From contig CAWBWT010000002.1 in assembly GCA_963792675.1 (NCBI GenBank), forward strand, positions 2,604,001 to 2,668,000: a stretch of 64,000 nt of DNA, written 5' to 3'. Both the position numbers and the translations under genes were made by a program. Within the stretch, counting starts at the first letter, position 1. Each line of letters starts with the position of its first letter. The notes under the pieces are model-generated. The model saw only the letters and a program-made list of their open reading frames with translations, did no database searches and was not told the DNA's origin. The DNA comes from JBBROS01 sp963792675 (GTDB taxonomy: Bacteria; Pseudomonadota; Alphaproteobacteria; Acetobacterales; Acetobacteraceae). Shown here one piece after another: positions 38,637 through 46,721 of the stretch.

Positions 38637-39588
38637 GCACGGCGGCCGGCTGATCGAGGCGCGGCGGCGCTTTCCGGATGCGCCGCTGCCTTGGCTCGAT
38701 CTCTCGACCGGGATCAACCCGCACCCTTATCCGTTCGTGCCGCCCGGCCCCGAGGCATGGCGCCGCCTGCCGGAGCCCGAGCAGATCGAGGCGCTGGAAG
38801 CCGCGGCAGCCAACGCCTACGGGGTGACCGACCCCGCCATGGTCGTCGCCGCTCCGGGCACCCAGGCCTTGATCCAGCTGCTCCCGCGCCTGCTGCCGCG
38901 GCAGCTCGTGGCGATCCCCGGCCTCACCTACGCCGAGCACGCGGCGGCATGGCGAAGCGGAGGCGCCGAAATCCTACGGAACGAATCCGCCGCTGCCCTG
39001 GTGCTGTGCAACCCGAACAATCCCGACGGCGCCCGGCGCGAACCGGCCATGCTTCGCGAGCAGGCGCGCACGCTCGATCTGCTGGTGCTGGACGAGGCGT
39101 TCGCCGATTTCGAGCCCGGCTTAAGCCTCGCGCCCGGCTTGCCGCTGCCCGGCGTGGTGATCTTGCGCTCGTTCGGCAAGGCTTACGGCGTGGCCGGGCT
39201 GCGTCTCGGCTTCGCACTGGCCGAGCCAGGGGTTGCTGCCGCAATTCGCGCCGCGCTCGGCCCTTGGGCAGTCAGCGGTCCGGCCATGGCGATCGGTCGA
39301 GCGGCGCTCGCGGACGCAACCTGGCGGCGCGAGGCGGCGGAGCGGGCCCATCGCGACGCCGCGCGCCTGCGCCGCCTGCTCGAAGCCGCAGGGTTCAATT
39401 CCGTCGGCGGCACCGCGCTGTTCCACACCGTCAGCAGCCCGGTCGCAGCGGCGACGGCCGAGCGTCTCGCCCATGCCGGGATCCTGGTGCGCCGTTTCGC
39501 CGCCGCCCCGACCTGGCTGCGGTTCGGTCTGCCGCCCGACGAAGCCGCCTGGACCCGGCTTGCCGGTGCGTTGGAGCTCCCCGCCTAA
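38623..39588 (+). CDS. cobC: Threonine-phosphate decarboxylase / cobalamin aminotransferase-like
   Basis: 321 residues, PLP-dependent fold type I, CobC/CobD group. HGGRLIEARRRFPDAPLPWL and DLSTGINPHPYPF at the N-terminus, AAPGTQALIQLLPRLLPR (PLP phosphate region), CNPNNPDGA, LDEAFADFEP, and SFGKAYGVAGLRLGFALA with the PLP-binding Lys (about 186). Makes (R)-1-amino-2-propanol phosphate for the lower-loop linker of cobalamin. No cbiB or other cob gene is adjacent here, and I saw no B12 riboswitch upstream. The window also holds a B12-dependent-looking radical SAM gene. A duplicated start motif makes a nine-codon upstream ORF. Confidence 0.85.
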   Translation: MTPTPHGGRLIEARRRFPDAPLPWLDLSTGINPHPYPFVPPGPEAWRRLPEPEQIEALEAAAANAYGVTDPAMVVAAPGTQALIQLLPRLLPRQLVAIPGLTYAEHAAAWRSGGAEILRNESAAALVLCNPNNPDGARREPAMLREQARTLDLLVLDEAFADFEPGLSLAPGLPLPGVVILRSFGKAYGVAGLRLGFALAEPGVAAAIRAALGPWAVSGPAMAIGRAALADATWRREAAERAHRDAARLRRLLEAAGFNSVGGTALFHTVSSPVAAATAERLAHAGILVRRFAAAPTWLRFGLPPDEAAWTRLAGALELPA

Positions 39589-39980
39589 TCCACTGATGAA
39601 TGCCCGGCCCCCGCCGCTTCGGCGCGCAGCAAGGCCTCGGCCAGCTGCGTTTGCCGGAACGGCTTCGCCAGGACCGGCACCGAGCGCAGCGCCTGCGGCA
39701 AGGCCAGCGCGTCGTAGCCGGTTGCGAAGATGAACGGCACGTGCCGGTCGTGCAGCAGCTGCGCGACCGGGTAGCTCAGCCGCCCGGCGAGGTTGATGTC
39801 GAGCACGGCCGCGTCCAGCGCAACGTTGGACGCCTTGTCCAGGGCCTCGTCCAGCCGCGATGCGGTTGCCACCACCTGGCAGCCGAGATCCTCGAGGAAC
39901 TCCTCGACGATCATCGCGACCATGCTCTCATCCTCGACCACGAGGACCCGCATTCCGCTCAGGCGATCCATGCCGATCAT
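39585..39980 (-). CDS. Single-domain response regulator
   Basis: 131 residues from ATG 39980 (ATG 39971 also possible). Receiver domain: VLVVEDESMVAMIVEEFLED with the acidic pair at residues 16-17, phosphoacceptor Asp in AAVLDINLAGRLSYP, Thr-like position in FIFATGYDA, and Lys in VPVLAKPFRQ. The FATGYDA/KPF pattern is that of regulators paired with HWE-type histidine kinases. A kinase remnant lies just upstream on the same strand. Its stop overlaps the cobC stop (CTAA) in convergent orientation. Confidence 0.85.
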   Translation of the reverse strand: MIGMDRLSGMRVLVVEDESMVAMIVEEFLEDLGCQVVATASRLDEALDKASNVALDAAVLDINLAGRLSYPVAQLLHDRHVPFIFATGYDALALPQALRSVPVLAKPFRQTQLAEALLRAEAAGAGHSSVD

Positions 39981-40061
39981 GCTTGCCGCAACGATCCGGC
40001 ATGGGGGAACTGCATCGCCCCGGCGGGAGCCGAAACCTCGCCGCTTCGCGCTTGGGCGATG

Positions 40062-40219
40062 CCGGCCAGACCATTTGGCAGGGACCGGATCGACACGCCG
40101 CCGAAATCCTGGGCCGGGCTGCGCTCGATCAGCTTGGTTCCGAAGCCGCGCCGGGCCGGTTGGGTCACGGCAGGGCCGAGATGCTCGTGCACGCGGTTCG
40201 ACGGGGACGCTGACCTCAC
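40062..40219 (-). pseudogene. Remnant of an HWE-type histidine kinase C-terminus
   Basis: An open frame encodes HLGPAVTQPARRGFGTKLIE followed by RSPAQDFGGVSIRSLPNG, which closely matches the end of HWE-kinase ATPase domains (GP-V-PP-RRGFGT-LIER-LA-ELGG). No kinase N-terminus can be found upstream and the frame then runs on without homology. It lies where a partner kinase of the response regulator would be, so a deletion is likely. Confidence 0.6.
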
Positions 40220-40392
40220 TCGGCGGCTCCTCAGGCCTCGCCCGCGACATTCGGACGAATATTAGCCCGCGGGACTGATCGGCCCGCTCGACCGGCATCG
40301 GCTTGGAACGGTTTGGTGTTGATGCGAGGTCATAGTTAACACTCGGCGATTGAGCCGCCAACGGGTTGAATTGTCATCCGCGTGTTAAGCCG
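40220..40392. other. Intergenic region, no gene seen
   Basis: Between the kinase remnant and the Mo oxidoreductase gene. Somewhat AT-richer at 40320-40390; no hairpin or ORF that I can support. Confidence 0.4.
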
Positions 40393-41514
40393 TCACGCCG
40401 CCGATACGAACACCCGATGCCAGGCCGCGCTCAGATAGCCCTTGAAGTTCCAGGTGTCGTCCGGCCGCGCCGGTTGGGTCTGGCCCGCCGAGTCCCAGGC
40501 TCTGACCGCCAACTCGTGGCGGCCCGGCGGCAATTGGATGGTGGCGTGCCACAAGGTCCAGCTCCAGGGTCCCTCGCCGTGCTGCAGCGCCGCCTCCGAC
40601 CAGGAACGGCCGCCATCGAGTGACACCTCCACCCGTGCCACCGCGCGGGCGGTGGCGACGGCGTAACCGCGTAGCGTGAGCGGCCCGGCGGGCAGTGATG
40701 CCCCCGAAGCGGGCTCGCAGATCGCGGCATTGAGCGGCATGTCGTTGATCTCGACACCACGCGCCCAGTCCACCGTTGCTTCGGACATTTCGGCCGGCAG
40801 CATCTTGTAGTCGCGCTGCTGCATGTGGTTGTTGCTGGGGCGGTCCTGCACGGTGATCCCCGCCAGCCATTTCGGGCTGCGAACCCCGGCAAAGCCCGGC
40901 GTCACCACGCGCAGGGGGAAGCCATGCTCCGGTGCCAGCGCTTGCCCGTTCATCGCGACCGCGAGCAGCACCTCGGGCGACATCGCCTTGCTGATCGGGA
41001 TCGAGACGCCGAACCGGAAGCGGCCTTCCTCCGGCATCTCGACCTCGTCGCAGCAATCGAACGCCACGTGCCACGACGCGCCGGTCTCCCCGCCGGTCTT
41101 GGCGCCGGTCTTGGCGCCGGTCTCCGGGCCGGCGGCCCGCAGCACGTCGGCCAGCGCCACGCCGGACCACTCGGCGTTGCCGATCGCGCCGCCCGCCCAG
41201 GGATCGCCGGTGGTGGGCCGAACGGGCTGCAGGTCGGCGCGCCGGTTGCCGGCGCATTGCATGACCGCGACCACGCGGCGGAGCGGAAAGCGCTCCAGCA
41301 GTTCCGGCACCGACAGGTCGAGCGGGGTCGTCACCGCGCCGCCGACCCGCAGCCGGTGACTCGCGGCGTCGAGCCGCGGGACGGTTCCGTGCGTCCGCAC
41401 GTAGAAGTCCCCCTGCGCCGTGTTCGGGGCTTCCATCAGCCGTCCGAGCGGCGGTTCGGCGTTGAGCGGCGTTTCCGAATGGACGATCCAGCCCTCGCCC
41501 TCGCCCACGCGCAC
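40393..41514 (-). CDS. Sulfite oxidase-like molybdopterin oxidoreductase
   Basis: 373 residues. Mo-binding domain with the single Cys ligand in VVAVMQCAGNRRA (about residue 88), FYVRTHGTVPRLDAASHRL, VAFDCCDEVEMPEEG, APEHGFPLRVVTPGFAGVRS, and C-terminal dimerisation domain RVEVSLDGGRSWSEAAL ... DTWNFKGYLSAAWHRVFV. Together these fit the sulfite oxidase family. No signal peptide, haem domain or cytochrome gene nearby, so the electron acceptor is unclear. GTG 41514 (or 41508) starts immediately after the quinone oxidoreductase stop. A small repeat, ETGAKTGAKTGGETG, interrupts the sequence after LRAAGP. Confidence 0.82.
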   Translation of the reverse strand: MRVGEGEGWIVHSETPLNAEPPLGRLMEAPNTAQGDFYVRTHGTVPRLDAASHRLRVGGAVTTPLDLSVPELLERFPLRRVVAVMQCAGNRRADLQPVRPTTGDPWAGGAIGNAEWSGVALADVLRAAGPETGAKTGAKTGGETGASWHVAFDCCDEVEMPEEGRFRFGVSIPISKAMSPEVLLAVAMNGQALAPEHGFPLRVVTPGFAGVRSPKWLAGITVQDRPSNNHMQQRDYKMLPAEMSEATVDWARGVEINDMPLNAAICEPASGASLPAGPLTLRGYAVATARAVARVEVSLDGGRSWSEAALQHGEGPWSWTLWHATIQLPPGRHELAVRAWDSAGQTQPARPDDTWNFKGYLSAAWHRVFVSAA

Positions 41515-41516
41515 CC

Positions 41517-42518
41517 TCAGCCGCCCGGCACCAGCAGGATCTTGCCGGTGTGCCCGGCGGCCTGCATCCGAGCATGCGCCTCGGCCGCTCGCGACAGCGG
41601 AAACACCTCGTTGGTCACGGTGCGAATGGTGCCCGCCGCGATCTTCGGCCACACCTGCTCCCGCAGTTCGGCCACCACCTGCGCCTTGAACGCCGCCGGC
41701 CGGGTGCGCAGCGTGGAGCCGGTGTAGGTGATCCGCTTCAGCATGATCGGCATCAGATTCACCTCGACCTTGGAGCCCAGCGCGAAGGCGAGTTGCACGA
41801 TCCGCGCGCCCGCGGCGGCCGCCTTGATGTTGCGCTCGACATAGGGGCCGCCGACGATGTCGAGGATCATGTCGGCGCCGCCGGCCTTGCGCAGCACGTC
41901 CACGAAATCCTCGCGGTCGTAGTCGATCACCGTGTCGGCACCGAGTTCCCGGCACACCCGGCAGCGTTCCTCGGGGCTGTCGGTTGCGAACACGCGCACG
42001 CCGAAGGCATGACCGAGCTGGATTGCGGTGGTGCCGATGCCGCCAGCGCCGCCATGCACCAGCAGCGTGTCGCCCGACGTGAGGCCGCCCTCGAGGAACA
42101 GGTTGCTCCAGACGGTGATGAACGTTTCCGGCAGCCCGGCTGCATCCTGCACCGTGACGCCGTCCGGGATCGGCAGCACATGCGACGCGTCCACGATGCA
42201 GTACTCGGCATAGCCGCCGCCATCGGTCAGCGCGCACACGCTGTCACCGACCGTCCAGGCGGTCACGGCCTCGCCCACGGCGATCACCTCGCCGGCGATC
42301 TCGAGCCCGAGCAGGTCGGAAGCGCCGGGCGGCGGCGGGTAGAGGCCCTTGCGCTGCATCATGTCGGGCCCGTTCACGCCGGCAGCGGCGACCCGGACCA
42401 AAATCTGGTCCGGCTTCGGCACCGGCACCGGCCGCGTGCCGGTCGTCAGCACTTCGGGGCCGCCAGGGCCGGTCATTTCAACGACGGTCATCTGCTCGGG
42501 CATTCTCTCGGGCGGCAT
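41517..42518 (-). CDS. NADPH:quinone oxidoreductase (zinc-independent MDR family)
   Basis: 333 residues. N-terminal GroES-like domain with AAAGVNGPDMMQRKGLYPPP (typical of the quinone oxidoreductase/PIG3 subgroup), LLGLEIAGEVIAVGEAV, then the Rossmann motif LLVHGGAGGIGTTAIQLGHA (about 145-164), FATDSPEERCRVCRELGADT and the C-terminal RTRPAAFKAQVV. No zinc-ligand cysteine cluster. ATG 42518 has GAGGAG five to six bases before it, which fixes the start over internal Met codons at 42503 and 42491. Lies 2 bp after comEC and 2 bp before the Mo oxidoreductase, so transcription is probably joint. Confidence 0.88.
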   Translation of the reverse strand: MPPERMPEQMTVVEMTGPGGPEVLTTGTRPVPVPKPDQILVRVAAAGVNGPDMMQRKGLYPPPPGASDLLGLEIAGEVIAVGEAVTAWTVGDSVCALTDGGGYAEYCIVDASHVLPIPDGVTVQDAAGLPETFITVWSNLFLEGGLTSGDTLLVHGGAGGIGTTAIQLGHAFGVRVFATDSPEERCRVCRELGADTVIDYDREDFVDVLRKAGGADMILDIVGGPYVERNIKAAAAGARIVQLAFALGSKVEVNLMPIMLKRITYTGSTLRTRPAAFKAQVVAELREQVWPKIAAGTIRTVTNEVFPLSRAAEAHARMQAAGHTGKILLVPGG

Positions 42519-42520
42519 CG

Positions 42521-44677
42521 CTACTCCTCGGTCGCGGCCGGCAGCGCCTCCGTCGGCGCCATCGGCAGGTTGGGCGTGCGCCGCTTTGGCACGGGCGGCG
42601 GCGGAACCCAAGGCCGCGCCCCCCGCTCGGACCGCGACGACAGCACCACCGGCCCGTCCGGCCGCAACCACACCGCGTGCGCGCCGTCCCGCCACACGGT
42701 GAACCGGTCCAGCAGCGCCGCATGGGAGCAAACGCCGCGCGCGGGCTCGGCCGAGATCACGATCTGCACACCGGCGCAATCGGGACGCGGCGGCGCCGGC
42801 TCGTGCCGGCCCGGCTCGCGCAGCAGCAGGGCGCCGCCCGAGCGGCATCCATCGGGATCGCAGCCGGGCCCGAGCGGAAGCCACTCGCCAACCGCCAGGT
42901 GGTCGCGCCAGGAATCGCGCACGAAGGACGGCGCCCCGGACCGGGCCTGCAGCCGGTAGCCGCCGGCGTCCCGCAGCGCGATCAGCCGCGCGTCGTCCGA
43001 CACCAGCACGTCCGGCAACGGCGAGAAGGCCGGCGACACCAGACCGAGCGCCATCAACACGACCCCCGCCAGCCGCACCCGCGTTCGCCACAGGCACAGC
43101 CAGGCGAGCCCGAGGCTGAACACCGCCAAGCCCCATCCCGGCAGCGGCGGCACCGGCAGGGTTGCCGAGGGCCAGGACGCCACCCCCCGGGCGATCGCGA
43201 CGATCGCCTCGAGCCCCCAGCCCATCGGCACGAAAGCGAGCCGCTCGAGGTCGAACGGCATCAGGAACAGGGCGGCAATGCCGAGCGGCAGCACCCACAT
43301 CGCCGTCAGCGGCACCGCGACCACGTTGGCCGCGATGAAATAAAGCTGCACGTGACCGAAGTGATAGGCGCCATAGGGCGCCGACGCGGTCCCGGCCAAC
43401 AGGCTCGTTAGCACCAGCATCGCAATGTGCAACGCGACCCGCCGCCAGCCGGCGCCGTGCAGCCGGGCGAGCAGCGGCCGCAGCGCCTCGTAGCCGGCAA
43501 TCAGCGCGGCGACCGCGGCAAAGCTCATCTGGAACGACACGCCGACCACCTCGGCCGGCGCCATCAGCACCAAGCCGGCCGCCGCGAGCGCCAGTCCGCG
43601 CATCGATACCGCCCGGCGCCCGACCACGACCCCGAGCGTCACCAGCGACGCCATCGCGAAGCTGCGCAGGATCGGCACGTGTCCGCCGGTCAGCAGCAGG
43701 TAGCCCGCCCCGGCCGTCAGCGCCGTGCAGGCGGCGATCGGCTTGGTCGGCCAATGCAGCGCCGCATAAGGCCAGGCCGCGAGCGCCAACCGCGTCGACA
43801 GCATGAACAGCCCCATGACAATGCCGATATGCAGCCCGGCCACCGCCAGCAGGTGCGCGAGCCCGGAATCGCGGAACGCCGCCCGGTCGGCGTCCGGGAT
43901 CGCCCGCGTGGTCCCGGTCAGCAACGTCGCCGCAACCGCGCCGGTCGGCCCCGGCAGCGCCGCCATGGCTCGCGCGGCGACGCTGTCCCGCAGCGCCTGC
44001 ACGCCTGTCGCCCAGCCCGAGGGCACCGCGTGTTCGATCACCCGGACCGGCGACAGGGCGGTCCCGCCGCCGCCGATGCCGGAAAAAAACGCGTCTCGCT
44101 GCTGATCCCAGCCGCCGGGATAGGCCGGGTTGGAGGGCGGCCGCAGCAGGGCGCGAACCTCGATCCGGTCGCCGGCCGCCACATCGGTGTCGTCCCCGCG
44201 TTTCGCGCGCACCCGCACCAGCCGGCGCAGCGGCGGCTCGCCGGGCGCCAGCACCGCGTCCTGCAGGACCAGGCGGCGCCCGTCCGGCAGGACATCCACC
44301 CCGCGCACGACGGCGGACAGCACGACCGCCTTGGACGGCAACGGCTCGATTGGCAGCGCCCGGGCAGCCGCCCATTGCGCCGATGCGAAGCCGAGGCCGG
44401 CGGCCGCAAGCAGCAGCCCGGCAGCGCGCACCGGCGGAAGGCGCCGGCCCGGAATGGCGGCGGCGGCCCCGGCCAGCAAGGCCGCGAGCCCCCACCACGA
44501 CGGCGGCTCATCGCGTTGCTGGAAGTAGAGCAGAACCCCGGCCGCCATCGCGACCGAGAGCCAAGGCACGAACCGGCCACGTTCCGCCTCGATCCACGCA
44601 GCCAGCCGCTCGGCCGCGCCGGCCAGACGCCGCGCCCGCCCGGTTGGCGCCGCCCAGGCCGCCGAAGCCATGCTCAT
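42521..44677 (-). CDS. comEC: ComEC/Rec2-family DNA-uptake channel protein
   Basis: 718 residues. N-terminal membrane region, OB-fold-like DUF4131 domain (KAVVLSAVVRGVDVLPDGRR), then the Competence-domain channel with the conserved GLAHLLAVAGLHIGIVMGLF (about 272-291), LTGGHVPILRSFAMASLVTL and a string of helices. The C-terminal ~120 residues are soluble. The classic metallo-beta-lactamase HxHxDH motif of longer ComECs is not seen, as in many alphaproteobacterial members. It would move one DNA strand across the inner membrane; the YifB/ComM-type and dprA genes in this window would handle the incoming strand. Start ATG 44677 or 44671. Confidence 0.87.
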   Translation of the reverse strand: MSMASAAWAAPTGRARRLAGAAERLAAWIEAERGRFVPWLSVAMAAGVLLYFQQRDEPPSWWGLAALLAGAAAAIPGRRLPPVRAAGLLLAAAGLGFASAQWAAARALPIEPLPSKAVVLSAVVRGVDVLPDGRRLVLQDAVLAPGEPPLRRLVRVRAKRGDDTDVAAGDRIEVRALLRPPSNPAYPGGWDQQRDAFFSGIGGGGTALSPVRVIEHAVPSGWATGVQALRDSVAARAMAALPGPTGAVAATLLTGTTRAIPDADRAAFRDSGLAHLLAVAGLHIGIVMGLFMLSTRLALAAWPYAALHWPTKPIAACTALTAGAGYLLLTGGHVPILRSFAMASLVTLGVVVGRRAVSMRGLALAAAGLVLMAPAEVVGVSFQMSFAAVAALIAGYEALRPLLARLHGAGWRRVALHIAMLVLTSLLAGTASAPYGAYHFGHVQLYFIAANVVAVPLTAMWVLPLGIAALFLMPFDLERLAFVPMGWGLEAIVAIARGVASWPSATLPVPPLPGWGLAVFSLGLAWLCLWRTRVRLAGVVLMALGLVSPAFSPLPDVLVSDDARLIALRDAGGYRLQARSGAPSFVRDSWRDHLAVGEWLPLGPGCDPDGCRSGGALLLREPGRHEPAPPRPDCAGVQIVISAEPARGVCSHAALLDRFTVWRDGAHAVWLRPDGPVVLSSRSERGARPWVPPPPVPKRRTPNLPMAPTEALPAATEE

Positions 44678-44759
44678 TCGAGTACACTAACGCGTGATCA
44701 GGCCTGGAGCCAGGAAATCTTAAGTGCCCGTTAACAGCGGCCGGAGCACCGTCCGCCGG

Positions 44760-46100
44760 TCAGTCCTCCGCCAGCACCTCCCGCAGCGTCCGGCCGCGGT
44801 ATTCGGTCCGGAAGCGGCCGCGCCGCTGCAGTTCCGGTACGAGGAAATCGACGATCCCGTTCAAGTCGTGCCGCAGCGCCACGGTGTGGCCCAGCATGAA
44901 GCCGCCGCGCTCGCCGGTCTGGATGAACGCATCCTCCAGCTTGTCGGCCATCTGCTTGCCCGTTCCGGCGATGGTCTTGTCGTAGGCCGTCGCGAACTGG
45001 GCGCCGTACTCGAAGAACTCTTCCCGGGTCATCTCGGTGTCCGGGCCGAGCCGGTGGGCCAAGTCGAACAGAATGCCCATCGGCGAGCCATTCTTGGCCA
45101 CGATGTCGGCCTGCAGCTCGCGGGTGGTGAACCGGGCCGGCACCGTCGAAAGGTCATAGCCGGTGTTGTACGACAGGAAGGCGCCGATCGCCTCGGGCGG
45201 GATCGCGGTCAGCAGGCTCTCCTTGCGGGCGATCGCTTCCCGCTCGGTCTCGGCGACCACGATCGGCGTTTGCCATAGGATGCCGACGTTGGCCGGGTCG
45301 CGGCCGAGCTTCACCAGCGCCTGGTCCAGGGCCGCCCGGTGCTTCACCTGGGCATCGAGCGCCATGTCCGGGCCGAACACGACGTCCGACACGTAGGCCG
45401 ATGCGCTGATCCCGCGGGGTGAGCCGCCCGCCTGGATCAGCACCGGCCGGCCTTGCGGCGAGGGCGGGCTGTTGAGCGGCCCCTCTACCTTGAAGAACTT
45501 TCCCGCGTGCGACATCGCGTGCACCTTGGAAGGCTCGGCGACACGGCCGGTGTCGCGGTCCCAGATCACCGCATCGGCTTCGGTCGCGTCCCACAGCTTG
45601 CGGCAGACGTCGACGAACTCCTCCATGCGATCGTAGCGGTCGGCATGGCCCATGAGACCGTCATAGCCGTAATTGGCGAAGTCGGCCGGCCGCGTGCTCG
45701 CCACCAGGTTCATCGCGATCCGCCCGCCGGTGATGTGGTCGAGCGAGTTCATCAGCCGCGCGATGTAATACGGATGCATGAACGACGACGAGTAGGTGAT
45801 GCCGAAGCCGATGTGCTGCGTCACCCGCGACATCGCGACCATGTAGGGGCTGAGGTCCTGGCGCGGGAAGCTGATGCCCCACTCGACCGCGGCGTCGCGC
45901 GAGCCGCGCCAGGTGTCGGGCACGCCGGTGCCGTCGCCGGAGAACAGCATATCGAGGCAGCCGCGCTCGGCGGTGCGGGCGATCCAGTCGAACATCGCCA
46001 CGTCGGGGAAGGTGTGGGTGTCCCATCCGCCCGGCAGCCGCCAGCGCCCGCCGAGGTGGTTGTAGGAGAAGTCGAACCCGAGGTGCATCTTCTTCGGCAA
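44760..46100 (-). CDS. LLM-class flavin-dependent monooxygenase (NtaA/SnaA/DszA group)
   Basis: 446 residues. Blocks LGFDFSYNHLGGRWRLPGGW, FDWIARTAERGCLDMLFSGD, FGITYSSSFMHPYYIARLMN, LDHITGGRIAMNLVASTRPA, VLIQAGGSPRGISASAYVSD are typical of the FMN-reductase-dependent NtaA/SnaA/DszA monooxygenases. Start TTG 46100 is preferred over ATG 46088 because AGGAGA lies seven bases before it. The family oxidises chelators, sulfur compounds or antibiotics precursors with reduced FMN from a separate reductase; none is adjacent. Substrate unknown. Confidence 0.87.
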   Translation of the reverse strand: MPKKMHLGFDFSYNHLGGRWRLPGGWDTHTFPDVAMFDWIARTAERGCLDMLFSGDGTGVPDTWRGSRDAAVEWGISFPRQDLSPYMVAMSRVTQHIGFGITYSSSFMHPYYIARLMNSLDHITGGRIAMNLVASTRPADFANYGYDGLMGHADRYDRMEEFVDVCRKLWDATEADAVIWDRDTGRVAEPSKVHAMSHAGKFFKVEGPLNSPPSPQGRPVLIQAGGSPRGISASAYVSDVVFGPDMALDAQVKHRAALDQALVKLGRDPANVGILWQTPIVVAETEREAIARKESLLTAIPPEAIGAFLSYNTGYDLSTVPARFTTRELQADIVAKNGSPMGILFDLAHRLGPDTEMTREEFFEYGAQFATAYDKTIAGTGKQMADKLEDAFIQTGERGGFMLGHTVALRHDLNGIVDFLVPELQRRGRFRTEYRGRTLREVLAED

Positions 46101-46231
46101 GCGCGGTCTCCTGTCGGTGGCGGCGAGAGCGGCGATGGCTCAGCAAGATTGGTGCCGAGCTACGGCTGCGTCATGGTTGCGGCCATGCTACAAGGGCTGC
46201 CGACGTTTCCACAGGTCCAGGACGGGGCGGG

Positions 46232-46663
46232 ATGCGCTTTTGCCGAGCGGATTGGGCTATTGCAGCGGCCGCGGTGATGCTGGCGCTGCCGGCGCGCCTC
46301 GATGCCCAGCCGCGCAGCCCGTTCGACGGGACCTGGCTCGTCGTGCTGACCTGCACCGCCGCGCATGACGGCGCGTCCGGTTACACGTTCCGCTTCCCCG
46401 CCACCGTGCAGAACGGGACCTTGCACGGCGAGAACGGGGTCCGCGGCCAGGCCGGCTCGATGTCCCTCGACGGCAGCATCGCGGCGGACGGTCAGGCGAT
46501 GCTCGTGGCGCAAGGCCTGACCAACAACCCGGTCTACTCGGTTGGGCGCGTGCCGCCGGCGATGCCGTATACCTATCATCTGCAGTCCACCTTCCAGCCC
46601 ACGCGGGGGACCGGCAAGCGGATCGAGCTCAGGCCCTGTGAGGCGGTGTTCTCCCGGCAGTGA
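46232..46663 (+). CDS. Small secreted protein of unknown function
   Basis: 143 residues with a signal peptide (about residues 1-25, ending ALPARLDAQ). The mature part (FDGTWLVVLTCTAAHDGASG, FRFPATVQNGTLHGENGVRG, SMSLDGSIAADGQAMLVAQG, RGTGKRIELRPCEAVF) is probably a beta-rich domain with one disulfide between Cys about 45 and Cys about 138. Similar small proteins are common in Bradyrhizobium and Acetobacteraceae (from memory), with no role assigned. Divergent from the monooxygenase gene, 131 bp apart; gltX follows 58 bp later in the same direction. Confidence 0.65.
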   Translation: MRFCRADWAIAAAAVMLALPARLDAQPRSPFDGTWLVVLTCTAAHDGASGYTFRFPATVQNGTLHGENGVRGQAGSMSLDGSIAADGQAMLVAQGLTNNPVYSVGRVPPAMPYTYHLQSTFQPTRGTGKRIELRPCEAVFSRQ

Positions 46664-46721
46664 GCCCGAAGCGGCCGGGGCCGCCTCTTCCCAGCCGGGC
46701 CCGGCATGTTAGACAGCGCCC

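Noticed and set aside
41517..44498. 993-codon frame as a giant fusion with the quinone oxidoreductase
   Set aside because: The N-terminal two thirds are a shadow frame of comEC; a good ribosome-binding site and family start at 42518 define the real gene.
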